Shown here in pieces: positions 17,427-26,116 of a stretch of 64,000 nucleotides of DNA. Under the pieces are notes generated by a model. The model did not search any database. It was not told the origin of the DNA and saw nothing but the letters and a program-made list of their open reading frames with translations. The position numbers and the translations under genes are program-made. Where the stretch lies: positions 620,001 to 684,000 of the forward strand of contig NZ_JAHLOF010000001.1 of NCBI RefSeq assembly GCF_018917235.1, read 5' to 3'. Every line of letters begins with the position of its first letter. Position 1 is the stretch's first letter. This stretch comes from Metaclostridioides mangenotii (GTDB taxonomy: Bacteria; Bacillota; Clostridia; Peptostreptococcales; Peptostreptococcaceae).

Positions 17427-18809
17427 TTATACAGTTTTCTGTTCTGTTTCAAGTTCAGAAAATTTATCGTTTTTACCAAGATTTTTTACTGCAAAGTAGA
17501 AGAAAGTCCCTGTTAGTATTGAAGAACCTAAATCTGAAAATGGAGCTGAATGAAGTAATCCAGTTATGCCCCAAATATTTGAAAATATTAATATTGCCGG
17601 GATTAAAAGTATCACCTGACGAGTAAGAGTCAAGAATATTGCAGTTTTTGATCTTCCTATTGATTGGAAGTAGTTTGAAGCAATTATCTGGAATCCAATT
17701 ACAGGTAAACTCATAAACCAAGTTTTAAGGGCGTAGCTTGAAAACTCGACAAGTTTTGGATCTTGGTTAAATAGAGATACAAGTTGATCAGGGAATAATC
17801 TTGTTACAATGTATCCAACGAGTACGATTGCAGTGGCTACTGTAATCGCAAGCTTTTCCGCTTCTTTAACCCTGTGATACTTTTTAGCACCAAAGTTGAA
17901 ACTTACTATTGGTTGAACACCTTGGGTTAGTCCTGTTACCGGCATAAGTAAAATCGTTTGTAGACTATTTACTATACCCATCCCTGATACTGCAAGATCA
18001 CCACCGTATATAAATAAATTCTTATTTAGAATAACATTTAATAAACTATTAACTAATTGCATTAAAAAACCGGGCATGCCCAGTGAAGTTATTCTTACTA
18101 AAATACTACGTTTTAGTCTCATGTTTTTAAGTTTTATTTTTGTATTACATTTTTTACCAAAGAAATACGACATTATCCATATAGATGATAATATCTGAGC
18201 TGTAACAGTTCCTATAGCTGCTCCTGCCATTCCCATTCTCAACCAGTTTATAAGTATTGCGTCTAATACTATATTAGTGCCAGCACCCATAAACATTGTA
18301 ATCATAGCAAGGGTGGGTTGACCATCTGCACGTAAAAAACTGTTCATACCCATACTTACTACTTGGAATACTGCTCCTAAGAATATTATTCTCATAAACG
18401 TCATTGAATACGGAAGAACTTCTTTACTTGCACCAAATAGAACTAATATTGGCTCTAGAAACAATTCCCCCATAATCATAAAAATTATACCGCTGATAAT
18501 TAATATTGCAAATGAATTTCCTAAAACCTCCTCAGCTTCTTCTTTTTTACCTTCACCAAGTTTAATCGAAAATAGTGTTGCACCACCAACACCAAATAAA
18601 ATCCCTATAGACATAAGGATTATCATTATAGGGAAACCTATTGTTATACCTGCAAGGCCACTAGCCCCTAAGTCTGGACTATTACCTATAAATATCCTGT
18701 CAATAATATTGTACGCTGCATTTACCATCATACCTACAATAGCAGGGACCGAAAATTTCATTAATAATTTAGATACTTTCTCTTCTCCTAGCGGATTGAC
18801 TATCTCCAT
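17427..18809 (-). CDS. MATE-family multidrug efflux transporter
   Basis: 460 residues with twelve predicted membrane segments in two MatE repeats. It begins MEIVNPLGEEKVSKLLMKFSVPAIVGMMVNAAYNIIDRIFIG, a standard opening for Firmicute MATE exporters of the MepA type; the second repeat begins near SILVRITSLGMPGFLMQLV and holds GVQPIVSFNFGAKKYHRVKEAE. It would expel cationic drugs in exchange for sodium ions or protons. It overlaps the marR stop by one base (TAATG) and is thus co-translated with its regulator. Substrate unknown. Confidence 0.94.
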   Translation of the reverse strand: MEIVNPLGEEKVSKLLMKFSVPAIVGMMVNAAYNIIDRIFIGNSPDLGASGLAGITIGFPIMIILMSIGILFGVGGATLFSIKLGEGKKEEAEEVLGNSFAILIISGIIFMIMGELFLEPILVLFGASKEVLPYSMTFMRIIFLGAVFQVVSMGMNSFLRADGQPTLAMITMFMGAGTNIVLDAILINWLRMGMAGAAIGTVTAQILSSIWIMSYFFGKKCNTKIKLKNMRLKRSILVRITSLGMPGFLMQLVNSLLNVILNKNLFIYGGDLAVSGMGIVNSLQTILLMPVTGLTQGVQPIVSFNFGAKKYHRVKEAEKLAITVATAIVLVGYIVTRLFPDQLVSLFNQDPKLVEFSSYALKTWFMSLPVIGFQIIASNYFQSIGRSKTAIFLTLTRQVILLIPAILIFSNIWGITGLLHSAPFSDLGSSILTGTFFYFAVKNLGKNDKFSELETEQKTV

Positions 18810-19255
18810 TATTTATCCCTCCATTTCTGTTTAAAATCTGTTTTTTCTACTTTTAAGACCATATTTTCAAGTGCTGAATAAACTGCATCTTTTGATTCTT
18901 CGTCCATGTCTTCAGTCAAAAATGCACTCCATTCACCAAGTCTCTCTTTGATGTTTTCTTTAACTTCTTCTGCTTTGTCCGTGATATAGATTCTGTTACA
19001 TCTCTTGTCATTAGGATCTTTTTCTTTTGTAACATACCCTTTTTCCATAAGCGACTGGATTGCTCTAGTCGTTGCAGCTTTGTCTATATTTAGATAACAA
19101 GAAATTTCATCTTGTGTGGCTCCGTTTCTCGAATATAGACAAGTTAAAAAGGGCTGTTCCGCTGACGTAATGCCATACTCTTTTAGAGTCATATTCATAT
19201 AAACTTGATTTTTTCTATATAGTATAGAAATTAATCTTCCAATACTTCGTGGCAT
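18809..19255 (-). CDS. MarR-family repressor of the MATE exporter
   Basis: 148 residues. A winged helix of MarR type: NGATQDEISCYLNIDKAATTRAIQSLMEKGY (helix-turn-helix) and the wing KEKDPNDKRCNRIYITDKA. The frame opens with GTG at 19261, but the ATG at 19255 has AGGAGG at 7 bp and is used. Two palindromes in its promoter suggest direct autorepression of the marR-MATE operon. Similar to MepR-type pairs. Confidence 0.92.
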   Translation of the reverse strand: MPRSIGRLISILYRKNQVYMNMTLKEYGITSAEQPFLTCLYSRNGATQDEISCYLNIDKAATTRAIQSLMEKGYVTKEKDPNDKRCNRIYITDKAEEVKENIKERLGEWSAFLTEDMDEESKDAVYSALENMVLKVEKTDFKQKWRDK

Positions 19256-19270
19256 TACCACACCTCCTTA

Positions 19271-19314
19271 GTTGATATGTCAACTATTATACTCCCAATT
19301 AATTGACATGTCAA
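19271..19314 (-). promoter_or_regulatory. Consensus promoter with two MarR operator palindromes
   Basis: Minus strand: a perfect TTGACA (19309-19314), 17-bp spacer and a perfect TATAAT (19286-19291). Palindrome TTGACATGTCAA (19303-19314) covers the -35, and GTTGATATGTCAAC (19271-19284) lies just behind the -10. Both share the TTGA-N4-TCAA core. Confidence 0.85.
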
Positions 19315-19366
19315 CAATATCAAAAAATTAATTACATTTTAGATCATAATCTCAATTATAAACAAG

Positions 19367-19425
19367 AAAAAAGTAAGTACCCATTGCTTAATAATCAAAT
19401 AAATCCAAGCAATACAAATACTTAC
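19367..19425 (-). terminator. Two-tier hairpin after the TVP38 gene
   Basis: Outer arms GTAAGTA / TACTTAC (19373-19379, 19419-19425) and inner arms ATTGCTT / AAGCAAT, followed on the minus strand by TTTTTTCTTG. Ends the TVP38-family transcript. Confidence 0.7.
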
Positions 19426-19446
19426 ATAAAAAACGTAATTATAAAA

Positions 19447-20124
19447 TTAATTATCATTTTTATATTTTATAGATAATACAATTAATACTAAAACAGCTAT
19501 CACTACAAAAAAACTATAAATAATATACTTGACATTATTTGTTAAGTTTACCCCTAAGTACGAATGTATAATTAAATAAGGAATCGCTCCTAAAACTGTA
19601 GCCCTTATATAAGAGCTAAGTTTTACACTAGTTAAACCAAACATGTAACTCACAAAATCAAAAGGTAAAAACATACAAAATCTAGATATTATTACTATAC
19701 TATCCCCATTTTTTCTTATAAAATTATCAACTTTGGTAAACTTATATTTTTTTACTAAAGATACTATAAAATCCCTAAATAAAAGTCTAGCTATTAGGAA
19801 ACAAGCTACCGCTCCTGCTAGAAGACCTATCCAAGATATTATTAATCCACCTATTTGCCCAAAAACATAATTGTTCGACTTCATTAGTGTAGTATATGGA
19901 AGAGGGATTAAAACAGCTTGAAAAACCATTAATAATACTGACATAAAATATGATGTATTATTAAACGAAGTTAAATATCCATTTAAAGCATAAATATTAT
20001 CCATACTTAAATAAAATACAATTTGATTAACAAAAGTCTTTACTTTAGAAATATAAAGATATACCCCAAATAAAACAAATATAATTGCGATTTTTTTTAT
20101 ATAACTTTTATAAATGTCTTTTAT
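19447..20124 (-). CDS. TVP38/TMEM64-family membrane protein (DedA-like), apparent non-standard start
   Basis: The SNARE-associated/DedA-like core is clear: SVLLMVFQAVLIPLPYTT, GLLAGAVACFLIARLLFRD and RFCMFLPFDFVSYMFGLTSVKLSSY. About six membrane segments; family roles include lipid scrambling or export. The first ATG in frame (20004) has no ribosome site and would cut off the first membrane helix. The frame continues 40 codons upstream through a good helix (KKIAIIFVLFGVYLYIS), and a strong GGAGGG (20131-20136) is spaced 6 nt ahead of an ATA codon at 20124; no ATG, GTG or TTG lies in between. I annotate from ATA; a sequence error or decayed start is the alternative. Confidence 0.75.
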   Translation of the reverse strand: MKDIYKSYIKKIAIIFVLFGVYLYISKVKTFVNQIVFYLSMDNIYALNGYLTSFNNTSYFMSVLLMVFQAVLIPLPYTTLMKSNNYVFGQIGGLIISWIGLLAGAVACFLIARLLFRDFIVSLVKKYKFTKVDNFIRKNGDSIVIISRFCMFLPFDFVSYMFGLTSVKLSSYIRATVLGAIPYLIIHSYLGVNLTNNVKYIIYSFFVVIAVLVLIVLSIKYKNDN

Positions 20125-20149
20125 AAATATCCCTCCTATATTTTGATTT

Positions 20150-20193
20150 AAAAAAGGTTGTACTAGGATAATTTATATAATCCCAGTACAACC
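20150..20193 (-). terminator. Terminator after the rhodanese gene
   Basis: Arms GGTTGTACT (20156-20164) and AGTACAACC (20185-20193) with inner GGAT/ATCC, followed on the minus strand by TTTTTT. Confidence 0.88.
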
Positions 20194-20275
20194 GACAATA
20201 AAATCAGGTTAATGATCTTTCTTAGTCCTTACATTATTTTATTAATTTTATTTATATATTAAATTTCTATATAGC

Positions 20276-21271
20276 CTATTTAACTACTTCATTAGATGTG
20301 TCACCAGCCCACTCGTAGAAAGAAGAATCGTAGTTTCTTACATTCTCATATCCAGCATTTTTAAGTGCTAGTGCCATATGAGCTGATCTAATACCAGCTG
20401 TACAGTAAGTTGCTATGTTGTCATCTTTTTTGACTCCTGCTTTTTCCATTATCGTAACTATCTCATCTTTATTTTTTAGAGTGCCATCTTCATTATAAAG
20501 CTCAGTAAATGGTACATTTATAGCATATGGTAAATGTCCTCCTCTAGCTTCTCCGTAATTAACAGCACCTTCATATTCATCTTTAGCTCTTGAATCAATT
20601 ATTTTAAGTTCTTTGTACTCTTTCTTCAAATCTTCTGTGCTTATATTCATGTCTGGCTTGATTTCCGATACAGTCATCTCAGCTGGTTTTACTTCTGGAA
20701 CTTCTTTATTTGTTTCTTTCTTTTCAGAAGACCATAAATCAAATCCTCCATTTAGCATTCTAGCATCAACACCTGCTCTTTTTAAAGACCAAACTACTCT
20801 ACCGTCTTCTCCCCAAGCATCTTTATTTGCATAAACTACTACTTGACTATCTTTTGAAATACCTAGAGCTCCAAGAGTTTTAGATAGATCTTCTTCACTT
20901 TGAAGAGTTCCCCAATCTTTATCTCCTGCTTTACCCTCCATTTTTGAAAGACCTTGCCATGCAACATTTATTGCTCCAGGAATATGTCCTTTTGCATAAT
21001 CTTTATCACTTCTTGCGTCTAAAATCACTAGATTTTTATTATCCTTAATATTTTTTTCTAACCAAGATATACTTGTAAGATATTCATTGTTGTCATATGT
21101 ATATTCTTCTTTTGTTGTTGAAGATTTTGTGTCTTTAGAATCCGATTGTTGTATTTTTTCATCATTTTTTTTATCTGCATCAGCATCTTTGTTTGAACAT
21201 CCCACAACAGATACAGCTAACATTGCTACAATTAACATAGATGCAAGTTTTTTACTTGTCTTTAATTTCAT
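20276..21271 (-). CDS. Lipoprotein sulfurtransferase with two rhodanese domains
   Basis: 331 residues. A lipoprotein signal peptide with lipobox SVVGC (Cys25) and a Lys/Asp/Ser-rich linker, then two rhodanese domains: ~65-175 (NLVILDARSDKDYAKGHIPGAINV) and ~205-325 (LKIIDSRAKDEYEGAVNY, HLPYAINVPF). Only the second has the catalytic loop CTAGIRS with Cys; the first has a Trp/Asp-containing loop and no Cys, as in TST/MST-type enzymes. It acts on the outer membrane face, probably transferring sulfane sulfur from thiosulfate or mercaptopyruvate; substrate unknown. Monocistronic, with good GGAGG ribosome site. Confidence 0.9.
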   Translation of the reverse strand: MKLKTSKKLASMLIVAMLAVSVVGCSNKDADADKKNDEKIQQSDSKDTKSSTTKEEYTYDNNEYLTSISWLEKNIKDNKNLVILDARSDKDYAKGHIPGAINVAWQGLSKMEGKAGDKDWGTLQSEEDLSKTLGALGISKDSQVVVYANKDAWGEDGRVVWSLKRAGVDARMLNGGFDLWSSEKKETNKEVPEVKPAEMTVSEIKPDMNISTEDLKKEYKELKIIDSRAKDEYEGAVNYGEARGGHLPYAINVPFTELYNEDGTLKNKDEIVTIMEKAGVKKDDNIATYCTAGIRSAHMALALKNAGYENVRNYDSSFYEWAGDTSNEVVK

Positions 21272-21370
21272 TTTTAATCCTCCACAATATTCTATTTTTA
21301 ATACTAATTATAGCAAAAAAAAATGTCATAATTACACATATCCATTATCATTTATATCTATATATACAAA

Positions 21371-21405
21371 AAAAATATAGTTTTTATCTATGATAAAAAC
21401 TATAT
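21371..21405 (-). terminator. Terminator overlapping the end of rsmH
   Basis: Arms ATATAGTTTTTATC (21375-21388) and GATAAAAACTATAT (21392-21405) with a 3-nt loop; the 3' T-run follows on the minus strand. The right arm includes the rsmH stop codon (21400-21402). Confidence 0.85.
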
Positions 21406-22335
21406 TTTCTCTGCAACTCTAAGTTTTGCACTTCTCGATCTAGGATTTACTTCTATTTCCTCTTTGCTAGGAAGTGTTGGCTTTCTTGTAATAACCTTAA
21501 CTTCTTTTTCTTTATCACATTGACATATGGGAAGTTCTGGTGGACAAATGCAGTCTGTAGCTAAATATTTAAACTCATTTTTAACTATTCTATCTTCTAA
21601 TGAGTGGAATGTTATTATACAAATTCTACCACCTATATTCATGATTGATGCTACATCTCTTATCAAACTAGTGATGACACCAAGCTCGTTGTTAACTTCT
21701 ATCCTTATAGCTTGAAACGTTCTCTTAGCAGGATGAGGTCCGTCTATTCTTGCTTTTTTGGGAATAGCTTTTTTAATTATTTCAACTAGTTCTCCAGTAT
21801 TTTTAATAGGAGATTCTTCCCTAGCTTCTACTATAAATTTAGCAATACGTCTGGACCAGTTTTCTTCGCCATATTCCTTTATAATTCTATTCAGCTCATC
21901 TTCACTATAACTATTAACAACATCATACGCACTAAATTCACTTCTAACATCCATTCTCATGTCTAGTGGTGCATCTTGCATATATGAAAACCCTCTATCA
22001 GCTTCATCTAGTTGATGTGAAGAAACTCCTAGATCTGCTAATACACCATCTATTTTTGTGATTCCAAGTTTTTCAAGCTCAGATTTTATATTTTCAAAGT
22101 TGCTATGAATAAATTTCACCCTATCACTGTATTCATTTAATCTCTCTTTTGCTGTATTTATTGCATTTATATCCTGGTCGATTCCGATAAAAAGACCCTC
22201 ACTAGATAATTTTTTTACTATTTCTTTTGAATGTCCAGCTCCACCCATTGTACAGTCAACATATACCCCATCTGGTTTTATATTTAAGCCATCTATGCAT
22301 TCATTTAAAAGCACAGATACGTGATGAAATTCCAT
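21400..22335 (-). CDS. rsmH: 16S rRNA (cytosine-1402-N4)-methyltransferase RsmH (MraW)
   Basis: 311 residues, normal length. Methylates C1402 of 16S rRNA using SAM. It has [13 protein letters not shown] at the start, the SAM loop [46 protein letters not shown], and [12 protein letters not shown] near the end. In most Firmicutes it stands directly before ftsL; here it is ~5 kb away from ftsL, separated by an accessory block. It follows lgt with no gap. Confidence 0.98.
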   Translation of the reverse strand: MEFHHVSVLLNECIDGLNIKPDGVYVDCTMGGAGHSKEIVKKLSSEGLFIGIDQDINAINTAKERLNEYSDRVKFIHSNFENIKSELEKLGITKIDGVLADLGVSSHQLDEADRGFSYMQDAPLDMRMDVRSEFSAYDVVNSYSEDELNRIIKEYGEENWSRRIAKFIVEAREESPIKNTGELVEIIKKAIPKKARIDGPHPAKRTFQAIRIEVNNELGVITSLIRDVASIMNIGGRICIITFHSLEDRIVKNEFKYLATDCICPPELPICQCDKEKEVKVITRKPTLPSKEEIEVNPRSRSAKLRVAEKI

Positions 22336-23082
22336 CTAATTATCTCCTTTTTCTACTTTGTTCTTTTTATTAAGATAAAAATGAGCTATTAACCCTCCAA
22401 TTATACCTATCAAACTAACTACTTGAGCCATTCTTAGAGGCCCAAACATTAAACTATCTGTCCTTAAACCTTCAATAAAGAACCTACCAAGAGAGTATAA
22501 AACTACGTAGTTTACTATGATCTGACCTTCGTATTTCTTTTTCTTTCTTGTTAGTAATAAAAATACGAATATACATAAATTCCAAATTGATTCGTATAAA
22601 AATGTGGGGTGAACCTTCATACCATCTACCATTATTCCCCAAGGAAGATTTGTAGGCCCTCCATGTGCCTCACCATTGATATAGTTTCCCCATCTACCAA
22701 TTGCTTGAGCCAAAGGCATCCCTAGCATAACCGCATCTGCAGTTTTAAAAAAATTCATCTTTTTATATTTAGTATATAAAAATCCTGCTAGAATTCCGCC
22801 AATAAGCCCTCCGTGAATTGCGAGACCTCCACCTCTTACATTAATCATTGCCATAATATCTCCAGCGTAGTAATCCCAATTAAATACTACGTAGTAAATT
22901 CTAGCGCATATAAGTCCTACAGGAATAGCAATTATAGCTATATTAATAACATCATCCTCGCTTATGCCAACTCTTTTTGATTCTTTAAGCGCAATAATAA
23001 CTGCAGCTAACATTCCTGTAGCCATCAAAATTCCATACCACATTACATCTATACCAAACAAATTAAAAGCTACTCTATCCAT
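22336..23082 (-). CDS. lgt: Prolipoprotein diacylglyceryl transferase
   Basis: 248 residues and about seven membrane helices. It adds diacylglycerol to the lipobox Cys of prolipoproteins. Signatures: IHGGLIGGILAGFLY, the highly conserved AIGRWGNYINGEAHGGPTN, HPTFLYESIWN and GRFFIEGLRTDSL. Its products in this window include the rhodanese and WG-repeat lipoproteins. Immediately upstream of rsmH (adjacent stop and start), 12 bp after the VanZ-like gene. Confidence 0.98.
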   Translation of the reverse strand: MDRVAFNLFGIDVMWYGILMATGMLAAVIIALKESKRVGISEDDVINIAIIAIPVGLICARIYYVVFNWDYYAGDIMAMINVRGGGLAIHGGLIGGILAGFLYTKYKKMNFFKTADAVMLGMPLAQAIGRWGNYINGEAHGGPTNLPWGIMVDGMKVHPTFLYESIWNLCIFVFLLLTRKKKKYEGQIIVNYVVLYSLGRFFIEGLRTDSLMFGPLRMAQVVSLIGIIGGLIAHFYLNKKNKVEKGDN

Positions 23083-23094
23083 CTATACACCTCT

Positions 23095-23562
23095 TTAAAC
23101 TATTCTTTTAGATTTCTTGTTGTATATTTTTAATACAATTGTTACAATACACATACCCAAAATAACACCAAACATATCAATATAGACATCTCTAATTGTA
23201 GCTGTCCTACCAGGAATAAATATTTGGTGCACTTCATCTGAAACTGCATAGATAAAAGAAATTATAAATGCATTTCTATAAGATTTAAGCTGTGATTTTG
23301 TTATATATGTACTTGCTACAAATATTAGTATAGACAGTATTAAGTATGTGCACACATGGGCTGTCTTTCTTATTGAGACTGTATATCCAAATCCAGTCTT
23401 GTTTTTATCATTTGATAGTGTGTTTTTACTAATATCTTGTATTGCTTTTATAACCGAATCCGATTTGTGAGTAGATATCTTGCCTGGATCGCTAGAGAAT
23501 TTAAAAATCAATCCCATCCAAGCTACTACTAGTACTATCATGATTATGCCTTTTTTATTCAT
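23095..23562 (-). CDS. VanZ-like family membrane protein
   Basis: 155 residues with four predicted membrane segments. VanZ-family features: WMGLIFKFSSDPG after the first helix, RKTAHVCTYLILSILIF, and the C-terminal DEVHQIFIPGRTATIRDVYIDMFG, the most conserved block of the family. The namesake gives teicoplanin resistance; the chromosomal homologues have no proved role. Co-directional with lgt, with an AAAGGAG ribosome site. Confidence 0.9.
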   Translation of the reverse strand: MNKKGIIMIVLVVAWMGLIFKFSSDPGKISTHKSDSVIKAIQDISKNTLSNDKNKTGFGYTVSIRKTAHVCTYLILSILIFVASTYITKSQLKSYRNAFIISFIYAVSDEVHQIFIPGRTATIRDVYIDMFGVILGMCIVTIVLKIYNKKSKRIV

Positions 23563-23709
23563 AAACTTCTCCTTTTACATGATTAGCTTTAAATAAACCG
23601 TCGTTGTCGTTTTATAAAAATCTATACTATAAGATCGATCTTAAATCATAATAACACAATAGATTAACCTATTACAAAATTTTTTCTATATTTTTCATGT
23701 GCCTAAAGT

Positions 23710-23903
23710 CTATACCAACATATCACAAAATTCAAACTCCTTATCATAGTATACATGTAGATACACATTAATATTGTTGTCTTTACTTTTGAGTTTATAC
23801 GTAGTATAGAGCCCATAAAGCTCTTATCTACAATTATCCAATTTGATTTATCAAAATTTTTCCTTATATCTTCTGGACGAATTAAATAATTTATGTCTCC
23901 AAA
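23710..23903 (-). pseudogene. Frameshifted remnant of an unidentified gene
   Basis: In the 367-bp interval between the WG-repeat gene and the VanZ-like gene, two coding-like minus-strand stretches join in different frames. The upstream piece reads GDINYLIRPEDIRKNFDKS then NWIIVDKSFMGS (23798-23903); the downstream piece reads YTTYKLKSKDNNINVYLH then VYYDKEFEFCDMLV and a stop at 23710. There is no start codon or ribosome site. The shift lies near 23800-23820. Family not recognised. Either a decayed gene or a tail of a longer lost one. Confidence 0.4.
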
Positions 23904-23929
23904 TTAATTTTTAGACAGCTATTTTTTAT

Positions 23930-25150
23930 CTAATATATATTACAATAAATAGATTCATATTTAACATTTGGTTTTATCACATACTTGCCACTACTATCTA
24001 TAATACCCCATTTACCATCATATCTTATAGTAGCAACCGCTTTTTGATCTTTAGAATATTTAATAAAAGGCTCATGATTATTAAATTTAGGTTTAATCTT
24101 AAATTCACCATTTTTATCTATATATCCACCCTTAATATCTCCATTATCATCTTTTGAGAAAGCCATAGCTAGACCATCACAAAATTCATACAAATTACTT
24201 TGATTATAATCAGTTTCACCGAACATAAATCCAAAAAACTGATTATCTTTAGGTTTTATTTTGAACTCCCCTACTTTGTCTATATATCCATATGTTTTAT
24301 TATCAAGTGTATTAAGTGCAAGACCTTCACTGAAATTAGATGGAATCTTAAATTTAGGTTCTATAATAGTTTTTCCTTCTTTATTTATATATCCATAGTT
24401 TTTTTCCTTACTAGATACTTCATCGGTATCTACTCCTATACATGCTAAACCATTTTTAAAATCTTTTGCAAAGTTAAATTTTGGCTCTATAATAATCTTT
24501 CCTGTTTTATCAATAAATCCATATTTGTTGTTTACCTTGATAATAGCGAGACCCTCACTAAAATCTCTTGCATCATCAAATTTTGGCTCTATTATGATGT
24601 TTCCAGATTTATCAATGTACCCATATTTGCCGTTAAATTGTACTGAAGCAAGACCTTCATTAAATTTTTTAGAAGCAATATCAAATTGAGGTTTAATTAT
24701 AAATTCTCCAGATTTATCGATATACCCATATTTACCATTTATACTAGCTCTTGAGATTCCATCTTTAAAACCACCTATATCATCAAATATTACATTTTTG
24801 ATTTTTTCATTATTATATTTTCTAAGTCCAAATTTATTTGGAAAATCAGCATCACCAAAGGCTTCAATTCCTTCACTGCAAATACCTAAACCATCATAGC
24901 CCTCGCCTTCCTTTAGAATTTTATTATTACCATCTACAAGTTTAACTGTGACTTTTTCCTCGTGAAATTCATCTTCTCCAATTTCATTTAATATAAATGT
25001 AATTTTTGATAGATCTTTATGAATTTCTTTTTCTTTTTCCTTTTTAAAATTTTGTTTTGTATTAGTATTTTGTAACATAACTTTTTTATTTTCACAACCA
25101 AATAAAAATAAGCTAAGTACTATTGGTGTTATTATTAATGCTTTTTTCAA
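23930..25150 (-). CDS. WG-repeat lipoprotein
   Basis: 406 residues. Lipoprotein signal MKKALIITPIVLSLFLFGC with the lipobox Cys at 19, then about seven WG/KWG beta-repeats of the form YGYIDKSGEFIIKPQFD (~120-400), the last with KWGIIDSSGKYVIKP. WG repeats build a beta-propeller-like or solenoid scaffold; no enzymatic activity is known. It should be surface-exposed on the membrane. The frame extends to an ATG at 25174, but the TTG at 25150 has the AAAGGAGG ribosome site and gives the clean signal peptide. Not in an evident operon. Confidence 0.9.
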   Translation of the reverse strand: MKKALIITPIVLSLFLFGCENKKVMLQNTNTKQNFKKEKEKEIHKDLSKITFILNEIGEDEFHEEKVTVKLVDGNNKILKEGEGYDGLGICSEGIEAFGDADFPNKFGLRKYNNEKIKNVIFDDIGGFKDGISRASINGKYGYIDKSGEFIIKPQFDIASKKFNEGLASVQFNGKYGYIDKSGNIIIEPKFDDARDFSEGLAIIKVNNKYGFIDKTGKIIIEPKFNFAKDFKNGLACIGVDTDEVSSKEKNYGYINKEGKTIIEPKFKIPSNFSEGLALNTLDNKTYGYIDKVGEFKIKPKDNQFFGFMFGETDYNQSNLYEFCDGLAMAFSKDDNGDIKGGYIDKNGEFKIKPKFNNHEPFIKYSKDQKAVATIRYDGKWGIIDSSGKYVIKPNVKYESIYCNIY

Positions 25151-25444
25151 TATTATTTCCTCCTTTTTTATCATTTAACATGTGTATTAAAAAAATCATT
25201 ATCAACTACTTTATAGTATACGTTTTTATTGAGGACAACTGCAATTTCTTCAATAATTAATGTAGTATTAGTAGATGTATTATAATTATAATCTACTTTG
25301 TTATTAGAAAAGCTTTCATTTCAAATTTTTTACTTTTTTATAAACAAATTGATGTAGTTGGTCCTATAAGTATAAAAATTAATGTATAAAATTATATATG
25401 GAAAAAGTAATTATTACAAAAATTGAGTTTAATCGATTGAATAT
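25151..25444. other. Intergenic region between divergent genes
   Basis: AT-rich region between the start of the WG-repeat gene (minus) and the ABC exporter operon (plus). I see no gene; only the promoter at its right end (listed separately) is supportable. Confidence 0.5.
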
Positions 25445-25473
25445 TTGAAATCTAAATTCTGGTATGTTATATT
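25445..25473 (+). promoter_or_regulatory. Probable promoter of the ABC exporter operon
   Basis: TTGAAA (25445-25450), 17-bp spacer, TATATT (25468-25473), about 55 bp ahead of the first gene. Confidence 0.55.
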
Positions 25474-25527
25474 TTAATCAATAGGTGTCAAAATTTACCT
25501 ATTAATTTAAAAAAAAGGTGGAATAAA

Positions 25528-26052
25528 ATGGATAATTTAGAAAATTTAAATGAAGATAGTGAAGAAATTAAATTACATCTTAAGAAAGCAAAAACTTGGA
25601 ATAAAGTTTTACTTGTCTTGAAATCAATTGGAGTTGTCTTTGGAGTCATTGGAATTCCTGGTTTATTGAATCCAAATAAAGCTACATATGATCAAATGGG
25701 TGATGCTGGTATAGAGTTATATAAACAAGTTTCAAGTATGGGATATAAAGCAATCATTATAGCTACATTATTGATCAGTATATCCTTGTTGGTTATGTAT
25801 TTTAGGGCAAATAAGAATCTAAAAAATGAAGAAACTACTCCAAAATATCCTTATTATATTGCAATTATTTATACTGTTTTCAATATAATCTATGGGTTAT
25901 TTACTGGGAGTAATTCAGCCAGTTTACCTAATGTGGAGGGAATGGAAAATGCATTATTGTTTTTACAAATATTTAGTATAGTTACATCTATTATACTTAC
26001 TATACCAGCTGTACTTGTTTTAGTACATTTATTCAAAGCTGACGTTGAATAA
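25528..26052 (+). CDS. Four-helix membrane protein of unknown function, first gene of the MacAB-like operon
   Basis: 174 residues with an AAAAGGTGG ribosome site. An acidic N-terminus (MDNLENLNEDSEEIKLHLKK), then about four membrane segments: ~28-48, 73-92, 106-124 and 138-165. I do not recognise the family. It is separated by 64 bp from the HlyD-type gene and reads in the same direction from the same promoter, so it may be an accessory or immunity component of the exporter, or simply a leading hypothetical gene. Confidence 0.75.
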   Translation: MDNLENLNEDSEEIKLHLKKAKTWNKVLLVLKSIGVVFGVIGIPGLLNPNKATYDQMGDAGIELYKQVSSMGYKAIIIATLLISISLLVMYFRANKNLKNEETTPKYPYYIAIIYTVFNIIYGLFTGSNSASLPNVEGMENALLFLQIFSIVTSIILTIPAVLVLVHLFKADVE

Positions 26053-26116
26053 TTAATTGCGATGTAGTTATTAGGTAAAGATACATAAAAATAATCTTTA
26101 GGAAAGTGAATAGATA

